From Erigeron canadensis (taxonomy: Eukaryota > Streptophyta > Magnoliopsida > Asterales > Asteraceae), in assembly GCF_010389155.1 (NCBI RefSeq), contig NC_057764.1, forward strand, positions 36,526,275 to 36,590,274: a DNA stretch of 64,000 nucleotides, given 5' to 3'. The position numbers and the translations under genes are program-made. Below the pieces are notes generated by a model, which had not been told where the DNA came from, made no database searches, and saw only the letters and a program-made list of their open reading frames with translations. Shown here in pieces: positions 11,250 through 22,582 of the stretch. Position 1 is the first letter of the stretch; every line of letters begins with the position of its first letter.

Positions 11250-13795
11250 TCATGTAAGTGTTTCCGAAGTCTTGCTAATAGAAATTGGCCCTATGGTCGC
11301 GAGGATTAGATCGTCGTCATTGTCGTGAGGCAACAAAATATTAGTGTTGAGAGCAGTATAAACCATTAATACAAATGACACCAACACTGAGAGTCCTGAG
11401 AGAATAAGCATAAGCAAATGGGCAACACTACTCTTCATCTCTTGTGCATATTCGGTTGAAGCCAACGCAAGTACTGTTAATGGATACGAATATGCCCACC
11501 ATACCACGTTGAACTTTTTCATCGATTTTTTGAACAAGTTTGGCCTTAATACCTGAATATTTATCAAGGGACAAAACAGGTTTAGCTAGCGTGAAACTGT
11601 TTATTGGTTTGCTGAAAAGTTTAGAAATGTAAAGCAATTCAATGCCATCATATCATATATTTGGTATTAAAGGAACACATATGCCACTTAGCTCATTTCA
11701 TGGGAATTATTTTGATATTTATATATGAGCTAATTTTATGACTCAATAATATTTAAGTGTATAATGCCTCAGATTTTGTCAAAACAAATATGCATGGTAC
11801 TTAACTTACTTCCTTCATCCCAATTTAAATGTTCAAATTTGACTTGTTTAGTCTTTTTTCTTTTAATTTGATCATAAATATTTTTATTTATATAATATAA
11901 ATTAACCAAATGAAAGTTATAATAAAAAATACATTTAAAGATCAATTTATCAATATATTTTACATCAATTAATGTTGTATAACACACATGAAACAATTTA
12001 CTGTTAAAGTTGTGAAAGAAAGACTTCAAAAGTCAAATTAGGATATTTAAATTGGGATGGAGGAAATATAACATAAACTTTTTATATTTTATTTATTTAT
12101 TGAAAGTTTTAACAAATTAATTACTCACAGGAATTAAGAAATTATTAAATCCCTTTATGTGACAATGACGTACATATATAATGTTATATATCATGAAAAT
12201 GAAAGGAAACGATCAATTAATTAGTCAAATGAGGAAAACATTTTTTTTTATCCTATGACTCCTAGAGGACTGGATATTCAAAAGAAACAACTATATACAC
12301 GAATGAAAAGATTGCATGCCAGCTAATATATAATCGATGGTAATAAAATTGCGACACTCCTCTTTAATTTTTGTCATATACTATACGTACATTTTAGTTA
12401 CACCTTTTGACCATTGGCAAAAATTTAAGATATTATCCGACCTTAAACAAAAATATAAAGAAGAAATCTTATAAACTCAAATGAATTTTGGAAGTGTCGT
12501 TTACATGAACAATATCATCAACTATAGAAATTTTTGAAAAAGTACCTCTTATAAAAAGTGTTGCATGACATGGCAGACAAAATGACATATATACAGTACA
12601 TTACATTTGACTGATCACCGGCCATTATGTAAACTTTATTTTTGCACGTCGATCTATTGTGTAATGAACCAATATATATCTATATTGTTTAAAATAGGAA
12701 CACTTTTCTCTTATGACAAAAATTAAAGTTAAGTAGGCACGTATATAGCATATATATATATATATATATATCAATCTTAACTTATTCCAACTTAGAATAA
12801 GTAATTTATTGATTTTACCAATAAAAAGGCAACTTTGAGATGAACTTTATTAAGTAGAATTCCATTTGATTAACTTTCCAATAAGAATTTCCTGTACGTG
12901 GACTTACCAGAGATATGAAGAGAAATAGAGAAAGATAAAAAAGCATTTTTGATGAACAATCAAACGTCCCAGAAATCGAGTCCCAGGCCAAACTAGCCAT
13001 GCTTGGTGCCGCAATAAACAAGAACATAACCGGCCTAAGCATCGCGGGCATGCAACTATTCCCCGAAAATCTTTGATAAAGTGTCACAAACAAAACCAAA
13101 TAATGTATTATCCCTAACGAAAACATAACCATGGCACTTTCTTTCCACCCCATTTGAGCCGCGGCCCTTGCTCCCACAAAGTTACCTATAACCGATAACT
13201 GGCTAGCCGGATTTGCAACCATGGACAAAAACCTCTTCCCTTTAGTAAACCATTGTCCATATATTTTAACATCAAGGATAAATATTGGAACAACAAATAC
13301 CCAAAAGAGAAAAAGATAATAAACTGTTTTTGGAGCGAAAAATGGGGAAGATTGTAGCAACAAAAGCCAAGAAATCCAAGGAGCAAAAAGGTAATTCACA
13401 CCGATATGGTTTACGTATTCTTCTTTAACCATGTTGGTTAGTAATGCGCAACGTAAAATGTATAAGATTGAAAGTGTTGCTAAGATGATTAAAGATAATG
13501 ACCACATGAGAAGGAACGCGGCCGAGGGCATGATGCCTAGCATTCTTCGGTAAGCATGGGCATTTTCGGGTGGTTCGTTTAGAGTTTTCCAAAGCAAGGT
13601 TTGCCAACATAAGGAAAGGCTTATGCGGAAATAGCCAGCATGGAACCTTGCTATGATCGGAAAGATTATGGTTTTGATCCCGACTAACATGTCGTTGTCC
13701 TTTGCGACGCCATTGGGGACGATCGTTGATGAGTTCATTGTTAACTCTATTTGTAGAGGAAGTGGTGATGTTTCTCTAGTGACTTTCCCTTGCAT
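11250..13795 (-). CDS. S-type anion channel, SLAH1/SLAH4-like
   Basis: Plasma-membrane chloride/nitrate channel of the SLAC1/TDT family. Two exons on the minus strand: 13795-12908 (donor CTG|GTAAGT) and 11552-11250 (acceptor CAG|GTATTA), giving 396 aa. Residues 50-65 are RFHAGYFRISLSLCWQ, the conserved first-helix signature. Later family blocks include GQWFTKGKRFLS, NPASQLSVIGNFVGA, FIAAPSMASLAWDS, and in exon 2 VLRPNLFKKSMKKFNVVWWA and YAQE. About ten hydrophobic segments are visible. The N-terminus before the first helix is only about 45 residues, so the long phosphoregulated tail of SLAC1/SLAH2/SLAH3 is absent; this points to the SLAH1/SLAH4 type. The ATG at 13795 was chosen because the open frame further upstream (to 13861) has only TTG. 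The intron is about 1.35 kb and contains a MITE. Confidence 0.93.
11809..12067. mobile_element. Stowaway-type MITE in the SLAH intron
   Basis: Left end CTTCCTTCATCCCAATTTAA and right end, reverse-complemented, TTTCCTCCATCCCAATTTAA form terminal inverted repeats of the same general kind as at 9841. TA dinucleotides flank it. About 259 bp, wholly inside the single intron, so it is probably spliced out. Confidence 0.75.
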
Positions 13796-14249
13796 TGTGA
13801 ATTTGTGATAGTGGTTTGTAGTGTGTGTTTTTACACGTTTGTAGTAAGTGGCGATATACAAATTTGGTTCTTGGTTTTGTTGTGTGGACTAGGGAGCAAG
13901 CGTGTATTTATAGTGGGAAGAAATTAACCGACTTTTCAAAATCAAAACTTATTATATACTCCGTAGTGCTTTTTTTATATAAACCATAAATACGAGTACT
14001 AGATAGATATTTAATATATATCTACGTCTAGAGGTTGGTTATTGTAAAACAATTATTAAAGTAAAACAAATAAGATAAGATCTTGACCCTTAGATCATGA
14101 TAAAATTGATGCACGGAGATTCACATATATATTGATACACGATGATTTGAATGATGCACAATGATTGTTAATGAAGAAAAATCTATTGTTTTATTTATTT
14201 TACTTTAATACTTGTTTTATTTTACCTAAAACCTCTACATCTATACTTA
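13796..14249. other. Upstream region of the SLAH gene, otherwise featureless
   Basis: Contains the candidate promoter described at 13905. The remainder is AT-rich with no recognised repeat or gene. Confidence 0.5.
13905..13913 (-). promoter_or_regulatory. TATA box of the SLAH gene
   Basis: CTATAAATA on the minus strand, about 110 bases upstream of the start codon and surrounded by less AT-rich sequence, a normal spacing for a plant TATA box plus a short leader. Confidence 0.6.
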
Positions 14250-14689
14250 TCTATATACTATATTATAAAGCAAATTTATTTAAGATTTTTAACATTTAAC
14301 TTAAATTTTCAATATTGATATTAAGTATTTATCAAAAATGTCTCTTCTATCTCTTATATATTTACTTATTGATTTTTCTCTATCCCATAAATCATTTATT
14401 CTTACAATTCATTCAAAAATTGTTATCTTAAAAACCATAAATCGATAAATTATAAAAATTATATAGTATTTCATAAAATTTAATGCTCTTTCATTAGAGA
14501 TGTCATTCGATATATTTTCGACGAATTTTTAAATCCGAGGACGAAACCCGTATGGTTAAGGCATTTGGTTATCATACTCTATGACATATCAACTCCTATA
14601 ACCTATCACACTTTATGACATATCACACTATATGACCTAGCTATCACTCCTACCATCTAACCACCGCAACGCACGAATACTAATTCTCT
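14250..14689 (+). mobile_element. Helitron-like element, family HEL-A, copy 2
   Basis: Starts A|TCTATATACTATATTATAAA and runs to CCGCAACGCACGAATACTAA then CTCT-type sequence. The interior matches copy 1 (CTTTCATTAGAGATGTCATT, GACGAATTTTTAAATCCGAG, then a degenerate run of TATGACATATCA-type repeats). The MGVFKI start is lost but the frame SFIRDVIRYIFDEFLNPRT is still readable. The 3' end is diverged, so its limit is approximate. Confidence 0.7.
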
Positions 14690-15429
14690 CTGTAAAATTT
14701 CTAATAGTGTTAATGTTAATGTTAATTAACTACATGATACTCTAGAAAACGTATACGGTTGCATAGAAATAATACAATACATATATATATGTACGTCTTT
14801 TAACTTTATGTCTAAGGTAGAGATCAAACCTAAATTTTGAGATTATATATATGTTTTTCCCCCGACCTTTTAGCGACGATGTCTTGTCACAAAAGATCTA
14901 TAGCGACGATTGATATTTGTATGTAAAGGACACTTGTGTGTTACTATGTTATTTGATCACATCTTTAAAATTTTGGGGTTCTCTTTGATATCCTCTAAAG
15001 TTCTGATCAACTTTAAAGGTAAAGTTAGACAATTTTTTAACTCTTAGATTTAAATCTTGGGTCAAAATTCAAAATCAAGTCTGAATCTTGACTTTTGAAT
15101 TTGATTAAAAAGTTAAAAATATTTTTAATTTTACTTATAAAATTGATCCAACTTTAAAAAATCCTTATCTTAACCTTTTTATTTCTTTCCAACCTTTTAT
15201 CATAAAAAAACTTAATTCGTATTTGATCAAGTTTTATATTAAACAAGGTTTTGACCTGTAGGTGAAGTCTACATCATAATAAATGTAGAGTTAGGTTGGT
15301 TAAGATATTCTTAAACTAAATCAATCAAATTAAATTGGGGCAGAGAAAAAACAATAGAGAATAACTAAGGAATCAACTCAAGATGTTTTATTATGTAAAA
15401 AATAAATTTCTCCGGGTGATAATAATTAA
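14690..15429. other. Intergenic, nothing recognised
   Basis: AT-rich DNA with no gene or clear repeat ends. Confidence 0.5.
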
Positions 15430-15608
15430 GGAAAATAACTAATATTCTTAACAAAATAATCTAAAAATCTACTTAATACTTAAAAAATGTGACATGTGGC
15501 ATCCAATAATTCTTTTTCTTAATCGTGTCCCCTGATTTTTTCACATGTCATCATCCAATAGTTAAAAGGATTTTTACATTATTTTGTTAGGGGAATTAAT
15601 CATTTTCC
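15430..15608. mobile_element. MULE-type MITE (GGAAAATR family), copy 1
   Basis: 179 bp. It begins GGAAAATAACTAATATTCTT and ends with the inverted partner (reverse complement GGAAAATGATTAATTCCCCT). AATAATTAA is perfectly duplicated on both sides (15421-15429 and 15609-15617), the 9-bp target duplication of Mutator-like elements. Same family as 40168 and 44702. Confidence 0.88.
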
Positions 15609-16160
15609 AATAATTAATGATATTTATGTGAACTTGGCCCTCTGCCTCTTAATACGGCAATATGCATTGTTAATTTCTTGTTTTACATCTAAATCCATGT
15701 TTTAGTGGCAAATTTCTAACTTTGCCTCTTGTTGTTTAAAGGTAAAAAGCGCTTTGCATTGTTGATATTTCGGTCTATCCGTTGTGAAGTTATTCATAAA
15801 ATCATTTTTGGTATAAATAATTTACAAATCAAATTTTACAAACACACGTTGTACGTGTATGCACTAGCGGGTCTAACAAAACTAAGACGCAATGACGAAT
15901 AAAGAAATTCTTGAAATTGTGATGGTCGATCTGTTTACGAAAGTACTTCAACAAAAATTCACTATGATTGAAGTCATGTCACATATGTATATGTAAAATC
16001 TAGTTCGTACATTACTCATAATGCAGGTCTCTCCAATTAATTCGCATTGTTTTCTCAAAAGAATATTATCAATAAATTGAAAGCAAAAAATACACTGTAT
16101 ATACAAAAAGCAGGACAAGATAGTCTATTGGTCATGGAAACCGGTTCCAATTGTTAGAAG
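15609..16160. other. Intergenic, nothing recognised
   Basis: AT-rich spacer. A short GC-richer stretch near 15845-15890 (ACACGTTGTACGTGTATGCACTAG) could be a decayed Helitron-like end but has no partner. Confidence 0.4.
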
Positions 16161-16169
16161 GTCAAAAAC

Positions 16170-16304
16170 GGGAGGAGATTCTCTCAAGTTATTTCCTCAA
16201 CTTGACTCAAGTTGAGAAGATCTTGACCCTTGATTGAAAATCAAGGGTCAAGATTACTCTAACATGACTAGTCATGTTAGAGTAACTTGAGGGAATCCTC
16301 TCCC
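16170..16304. mobile_element. MULE-type MITE, second family
   Basis: 135-bp near-perfect palindrome: GGGAGGAGATTCTCTCAAGT at the left and GGGAGAGGATTCCCTCAAGT when the right end is reverse-complemented, with a four-base loop near 16235. Flanked by a perfect 9-bp duplication GTCAAAAAC (16161-16169 and 16305-16313), the Mutator-type target size. Confidence 0.88.
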
Positions 16305-16318
16305 GTCAAAAACATGTT

Positions 16319-16664
16319 GTTTTTTTTTGAAAGGTGAATTTCGTTTGAAACTTCATATTGTGATTCGACAACGAGAGGTCTAGCATACAATATCTTAACC
16401 GGGTTCGCGCTTGAGAGCTCCCTCGAAGTTGAAATGCTTATTTCAAATACACAATGAGGGAAAATCCCCTAATAATCCGACCGAAGGCACGACGATTAAT
16501 ATGGGTAAACTCTACCCCCTTAAACTTGAACCTAAGAATAATCAGGTCAAGCCCTCATAGAAGGACTACATATATCTCAAAATTGGTGGAGTTGAGACTC
16601 GAACCTGAGACCTATAGCTAATCAGGGAAACTCCAACCCATTACATCAACTTATCATTGATAGA
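16319..16664 (-). mobile_element. tRNA-derived SINE with 13-bp target duplication
   Basis: On the minus strand: A box-like TGATGTAATGGGTTGGAG, B box CAGGTTCGAGTCTC (plus strand GAGACTCGAACCTG, about 16592-16605), a body of about 250 bases, and an A-rich 3' tail (plus-strand T run, about 16319-16328). Flanking repeats TCAAAAACATGTT (16306-16318) and TCAAGAACATGTT (16665-16677) match at 12 of 13 positions. These are the three hallmarks of a SINE. Confidence 0.8.
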
Positions 16665-16869
16665 TCAAGAACATGTTAGATATGAACTTTCAACGAATTC
16701 ATAAAATAACAAATCTTAATAACACTTCAAAGAGTAAACATGACACTTTTTACCAAAACCAAAACCATCAATATGATTCCATTTTTGGTGTTTGTATTTT
16801 GATTTTTCCGATTTATATTGTTTGATGTTTACTCAATCTTCCTTTTCATTGATTTATCTTAAAATAAAA

Positions 16870-17149
16870 CGAGCATGGTACCCGCGCAATGCGGCAACGA
16901 GCAAACGATAACGGTGGTGTGATGGCGGTGACGGATGGTGATGGTGGTGGCGGCATTAATTGGTGTAGGTAAAGGTATTTGATTTAAAGGGAGTTAGTTG
17001 AGATATTTTATAATACAATAAACTAATAGTATAATTTAATATTAACGGTTGATTTTGATTTAATTCATTAAAAATATTTTTATCAATTTGCATGTCCTAT
17101 TTTTATAAACTTTCACTATGCACTTATAATTTTTATATAGTAATATAGA
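16870..17149 (-). mobile_element. Helitron-like element, family HEL-B, copy 1
   Basis: On the minus strand it starts A|TCTATATTACTATATAAAAA and ends GCATTGCGCGGGTACCATGCTCG|T, a GC-rich probable hairpin just before the end. The copy at 61039-61240 shares both termini. Just inside the 3' end is a run of CCACCATCACC-type triplets. Non-coding. Confidence 0.7.
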
Positions 17150-18719
17150 TACCTACAATAAAATACTTGAAAAGTAATGTAAAAATGGATAAAGGGATTG
17201 TCATTAAATTTGGTACATGTTTCTTGGAAGATACGAAGGCGGCTGACTAACTCGGCTACAAAGTCTGGTTTCAGCTCTTTTCTTTACAGCTATATGTCAT
17301 GTAATCGGGACCCACATTAAAAAGGCTTCGGCTTAACGGCTTTTACAAATACGTCAAGTTGGCACACTATTCTATCGAAAGATTTTAGTTCACATTCCAC
17401 ATTTTAAATAACCACAATCACATATCTCCCTCCCGAGACTAATGCCAACATCCATCTCCTACATCACTTCAATAATTAGCTAATTATTAGTAGTTTCATA
17501 GTGTCACTTATTCTTATTATTATTCTTATTATACAAAATCGGCTAAAATCATCTTCATTACTTTACTATTAGCAATAACAATAACGAATTAGCAAAATGA
17601 TTTGTACCTTTTGATTAGACAAAAGAAGTAAATGGTCAATATGTTCCTTTAAAGGGTTGCCGTTGCGTATTCCTTAACTTCTTAAAATGAAAATATAAAG
17701 TCTTTTAAATTGTGCCAATATAACCAGAGATGAAGCCAGTAAATTTTTTGCATGAATACAATTTTAAAATTTGTTTGTCATACTTATAAGAGTTGTATCT
17801 GATAATACAAAAAAAAAAGGTCCTAGCTTGAAAAAAGAAATAGATCCTCAAAAGAATTTGTTATCTACACCGGGTATAACATTCATATTTAAAAAAACTA
17901 GTTTTTTTTAATAAATGATGACCACACGTGTCAAACAAGGTCTTATTCAATGAAAACATATTCAATCATATAATGTAAAAAACCTAAAAAATATACTTCT
18001 TTAGATATAACTAGCTTATATATATATATATATTAAAAAAAAAAAAAAACTAATGTGATATTCATTTCTTGGTTGGTTATAAACTACACTTATTATAATA
18101 TGATAGAAATTGATGAAACAGCATACGGCCGAACTTATCATGAGAATTGAAAAGTTTTTGAATTCTGTAACTATTAATTAAATATCGGAGATAACTGATG
18201 GAGAGATTCATGGAGATTTTTTAATTTATATTGTGAATTAATATTGTATTTATAAAATTACCATACTATCCTTATACCTTTTAATTAAATAATAGTTCTC
18301 GCAGTTCTCGACAATTAATTAGTTCTCATTTTATCTTTTTACTATATATATATGATAAATATATATAATATTTTGAAAGAAAATAAATTTTCTATAAACA
18401 ATTCCACTATAATGTATTACACATTTACATACCCAAACAAAGAATTTTTTTTAAACTATACTTCATTCTTTCAATTAAAAAACCAAACAACCCTAGTTTT
18501 TTTAACTTCTCAATGCAAAAATCTATCTTAAAACTAATGTTCGATGACCAATGACATCCAAATAATAAGTTTATAACAAGTTGACAATGAAGGTAACATT
18601 TGTATTTATTTCCTACTTATCTTTTTTCTTACTTTTAGAAAAAAATAATAAATATACCATTTAAATTTTTAAAAATTACATTGTACAAAAATTTATGTTG
18701 TACAAGTAACTATCTAACC
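17150..18719. other. Intergenic, nothing firmly recognised
   Basis: About 1.6 kb of AT-rich DNA. Short AT runs (18019-18033) and poly-A (18037-18050) only. No gene. Confidence 0.5.
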
Positions 18720-20290
18720 TAAACACACTTAACAAGCAGAGAACCCGGTCAGTGTAATATAGCCTAGTGGTAAGTTACAGGATCGTTCGTAGGGACGTGT
18801 TGCTTTACCTAATCTAGTAGTATGTGTAATTTTAGTTTGTTTTGGGGGTTTGTCACTAACTCCTAATAAACTAATTTTAGTAGTATCCTATTGGTTTGCT
18901 AGTTTGTTGGAAACTTCATCACGGCTCAGATTCTCGTTAGATTCACTTTGTCAATTTAGTAGTGTTGTCGCTAGACACACTACCCTATAAACAAATTCTC
19001 GCTAGATTCATTGTTTAAGCATTAATGACCTAAAGTTTGTGTTACTAATTCATCTTTTAATTACTTGGCTCTTAAGCCATGACCAGATATAATTCACTCC
19101 GGTGACCACAGTGCTCGGTTACAAGTCAAAGGATCGCGTCTAGCATTGTTAAGATTCATGTTCAATTCATCCTAGTTACTATGGTTCTGGATCCCTCGGT
19201 TACAATTAGGACAATTTTTTTTTTTGAACAGCGAGTTAGTACTTAGCAGTTAGCATTCGAGACACCACAGTGACATCCAATTTGGCAGTATGCGATACTC
19301 GAACCACGCATTACTGGGATGAAACCCATGACTCTAGAAAAGCCCTCCAAATAATCCACCCCTACAAATGTAGAGTGTGATATTCGAACCCTGGTGGATT
19401 TTCGCAAGGTCAAAGACCTTACCAATAAGCCACCACCCCATTGGCACAAGTGAATCACTTTTTAATTTTAATTATAGACCGACTAGTCGTTTTCTGTCTT
19501 AGCATATTAGTCCTAGTGTATAATCCTAGACAACCATCAGAGTTAAACTAATATGTTCAGATATAAAACCAATAACAACATGAATTACTAATAAACATGG
19601 ATCTACGATAAACAGTAAAACACATTTCAACATAATCTAAACAAACACAGTAAAACAATAAACGTATACATGATCACATCGATCCAAACAAGTATTCAGC
19701 CTACTAGCCTAGCAATATTAAAGGAATAATAAAGTCTGAAAAGATGAAAGACATTGTTTGATAATAAAAATAAATAAAAGAGATAAATCTAGACCGAGGA
19801 TGAAGATCGAAATGTGTTAGAAGCTCCAAAACTTTCTTGGAATCTGCAAGATCGACCTAGGGTTGTTGTTGGGCGGCTAGGGCTGCTGAATCGGCTATCT
19901 CATATGGTTTTGAGGGTTAGTTCGACTTAAATAGATGCAAAAGTCAGGTGCTGAACTGGGTTGACCAGCGGCGCTGGTCCTGGGCTTGAATGGGCTAGCG
20001 GCGCTGGTGACTGAGGAGCGACGTTGGTTCTTGATGGCCAACGTTTAGCTCTCGAATCACTTACTTGTGTCTTGTAACTTCATAGGCTTCCTTTTTTAGT
20101 CACTTGATGTCATTTACCCTCTTTCGCATCTTCCGTAAACCTGCATAGACACATCATTCATTAAGTACCAATAGTTCCGGAATAATAAATCATTTAAGCA
20201 TAGAAATGAAGCCTTTCATTAGGGGTTTTTATCACAAAATGGACGCTCATCACCCCGCTGCCCCCAAGCTGCAGCTGTCCCTGAATATAA
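18720..20290. mobile_element. Probable retrotransposon-derived non-coding remnant
   Basis: Base composition is clearly richer in GC than its surroundings, and there is no gene-like frame. The stretch at about 19965-20035 has repeated GCGGCGCTGGT / GCGACGTTGGT motifs, and ATCACAAAATGGACGCTCATCA ends the tract. This composition and the phrase-like internal repetition suggest a plant retrotransposon spacer or LTR, but I found no matching LTR pair, primer-binding site or polyprotein. A SINE is inserted at 19215. Low certainty on class. Confidence 0.35.
19215..19444 (-). mobile_element. tRNA-derived SINE
   Basis: On the minus strand: A box GTGGCTTATTGGTAAGGTC, B box CAGGGTTCGAATATC, about 190 bases of body, and a 3' poly-A (plus-strand T run 19215-19225). 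A second copy of the same family lies at 60822-60998. The minus-strand 71-residue open frame through it is incidental. Confidence 0.75.
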
Positions 20291-20324
20291 CTAATTAAGC
20301 AACTTTTGAAACCATGTATATCAT

Positions 20325-20620
20325 GATTTAACTATTTATACTACGTATCATATAAAACATTTAATCTCTCCTATTTTCTTAAAAATAAAGTTGATCTAAA
20401 CAAACTATCTCTCTCATTTTTTCACTATTTTAAATATATTCACATAATATACAAATTATTTCAACATAAATTCCATAACTATTTAAATTACCATACTAAC
20501 TCATATTACATCAATTAATTTTACATTAATAACCACACCGTTACCCCCAACGCTGTTGTCGTCACCGTCGCCGCCGCCACCACGCGTCATCGCTGCACCC
20601 ACCACCACATAGCCATATCG
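20325..20620 (+). mobile_element. Degenerate Helitron-like element (HEL-B-like)
   Basis: The C-rich stretch ACCACACCGTTACCCCCAACG followed by CGTCGCCGCCGCCACCACG and then CATAGCCATATCGTGCGAAC mirrors the 3' part of HEL-B copies (triplet-rich CCACC/GCCG, then a degenerate hairpin). The start near 20325 is uncertain and the CTRR end is not intact. Confidence 0.35.
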
Positions 20621-21126
20621 TGCGAACATGTGACTTGCTTAATATTTTTTTATATCATAAAAACTCAAAGATTTTATGATAGTAATCAACCAACATAGAT
20701 AGATCATAAAGAAAACATGGATTGATCATGCGTAACATCATATCTTTGTAAATATACGATTTGTATATGGATATTATGATTAGTCCTAGGATCTTATTCT
20801 TAACCAAGCATATTTTGGCTTGAAATATTGACTTTGAAAGCAACTAAGTTAACAATTTAATATTATGCGAGAATAACTTATTCTTCTAAAATCTAAATCC
20901 TTAATATCAATTTTTAGCGACACTAATCAATAATGCTGGTATTTTTTTTTATTTTTATAAAGTTAGTTTCAATTCAGACGTTTTTGAGACAATTTTAACC
21001 AACAATTTGTTGGAGCTCTAACCCTTCTTCGGTCTTCATGGTATTGTAATGTTGCATTCACGTTTTAAAAATATTTCATAAGTTTGCTACATGTAAGTTA
21101 TATGTAATTATAAACCCAAATATATA
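20621..21126. other. Intergenic, nothing recognised
   Basis: AT-rich spacer with no gene or clear repeat end. Confidence 0.5.
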
Positions 21127-22223
21127 TCTATATAATTATTAAAACAATACTTAATCGAACGATTCTAAAGGTTCTACAATTCAAACCTATCTTATAATAA
21201 TGCCATGTAGGATTATAGCTTATGTGTCATCCTCATACATTTTTTACAATATATTTTAACTTTGAACTCTAGAATATAGAACAAAATAATAGAATAAAAA
21301 TAAAATATGATTATATATAAAAAATAAAGAGAAAATATAAAATATAAAAAAGTAAAAGAGGGGAACAAATCGTCATATCTATCTATGTTATTATATATAA
21401 CCAAAAATAATATTAATAGTAATAATAATAAAGTTAGATAGTCACATAAAAATATTTTTTTTAAATCTCATATCAAAATAAAAACCGTATAGAATAACCT
21501 AGATCCTTTACATTTAATTTTATTTTGGCAAAAATATTTTGTACGAATATTATTAAATCATTTATTAATTCAATTCAATATACACTATATAAAAATTTGG
21601 TTCACCTAGCTAACCATGTACAATTGTGCATGATTATCATGAATTTTCATCTAAAAGCTGAAAAATCATCCGTGTCATTTTTTATTGTTAATATATCCTC
21701 TTAAAATTGATTTACACGGCCACAAAAAAGCACCGCCGTTATATATCTACTACTATACCTTCTCCGGTTCGCTTCTTCTCTTGGATCTTCTAAACAAAAG
21801 GTGTGTTTTATTTTATATGTTGTGTTTTCTATCTTTGTTAACATATTGTTGTATAATATTTCAATTTTATATGAAGTTGCATTTTTTTTTATCTTCTATA
21901 TTGCAGGCCTTCACAATCGTTTGCATTCCCACTTATTTACTTTATCTGAGGTATGATCCCTTTTTTTATACATGTTCACTAATCGAAAATAACTTGGAAA
22001 ATAAATGTTATAATTATATAGTTGGTTATTAGACCTTACAATTATGATCTACCGTCGATTAGATTAATATACTTGTGCTTAATGAACTATACATTAATAA
22101 TTACTACAATAAGTATTCATTTTTTATTTCCTTTATAATGGTTTATGCAGTAACTTTTTAATCAAATTGAAGCAAATAAATCAACTTTAAACTTGTCGCG
22201 CATCGTGCGGGTCAAAAACCTAG
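21127..22223 (+). mobile_element. Helitron-like element, family HEL-C, copy 1
   Basis: Begins A|TCTATATAATTATTAAAACA and ends GCGCATCGTGCGGGTCAAAAACCTAG|T, with a potential GC-rich hairpin before CTAG. Its 5' region (CCATGTAGGATTATAGCTTA, GTGTCATCCTCATAC, TTTTTTACAATATATTTT) matches that of the element at 22583. About 1.1 kb, no Rep/helicase; an open frame at 21685-22032 is low-complexity and unconvincing. Confidence 0.65.
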
Positions 22224-22239
22224 TATATATATATATATA

Positions 22240-22582
22240 CTAGGTGTTTTACCCGCACGATGTGCGGTTATTAAATTTATTTTTTGAAAATAATTTTGAC
22301 ACAAATTCCATAAACCCCAAAATAGTTTATTAATATTTATATTTGATGAGAATTTATTAAAATATCTTTGCCATATATAGAATTTTTGAAATTCATTAAA
22401 TATGTTTAAATAAGATAATTATTATAAAAATTTATAAAAATGACACATGAGATAAAAGCTTATGTGTCAATTTTTAAAAATAACTTTAAATTGAAAGAGG
22501 TTTTAAAATATTAGGATAACTACTCTTTTAATAGATATCCATAACTCTTATAAAACAATAGTTATCCAAGCATTCTAAGACA
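22240..22582 (-). mobile_element. Helitron-like element, inverted, 3' end facing the HEL-C copy
   Basis: On the minus strand the 3' end reads CCGCACATCGTGCGGGTAAAACACCTAG|T, almost the same as the neighbour's 3' end. The two ends point at each other across 16 bases of TA. The 5' limit at about 22582 is inferred from where the next element starts. An inner inverted pair (GGATAACTA.. / ..TAGTTATCC) lies at about 22515-22568. Confidence 0.5.

Noticed and set aside
13796..13861. Extended N-terminus of the SLAH protein
   Set aside because: Only a TTG is available upstream; starting at ATG 13795 gives the expected family length.
19380..19435. tRNA gene
   Set aside because: Pol III boxes match a SINE head; no cloverleaf with acceptor stem was found. 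The same applies to 1588, 16592, 27286, 27885 and 60860.
19243..19458. 71-residue minus-strand frame
   Set aside because: It lies within a tRNA-derived SINE (A box, B box, poly-A tail).
18720..20290. Intact LTR retrotransposon
   Set aside because: No paired LTRs, primer-binding site or polyprotein; only a remnant-like non-coding tract.
21685..22032. 115-residue hydrophobic frame
   Set aside because: Low-complexity Phe/Leu/Tyr composition inside a Helitron-like element, not a recognisable membrane protein.
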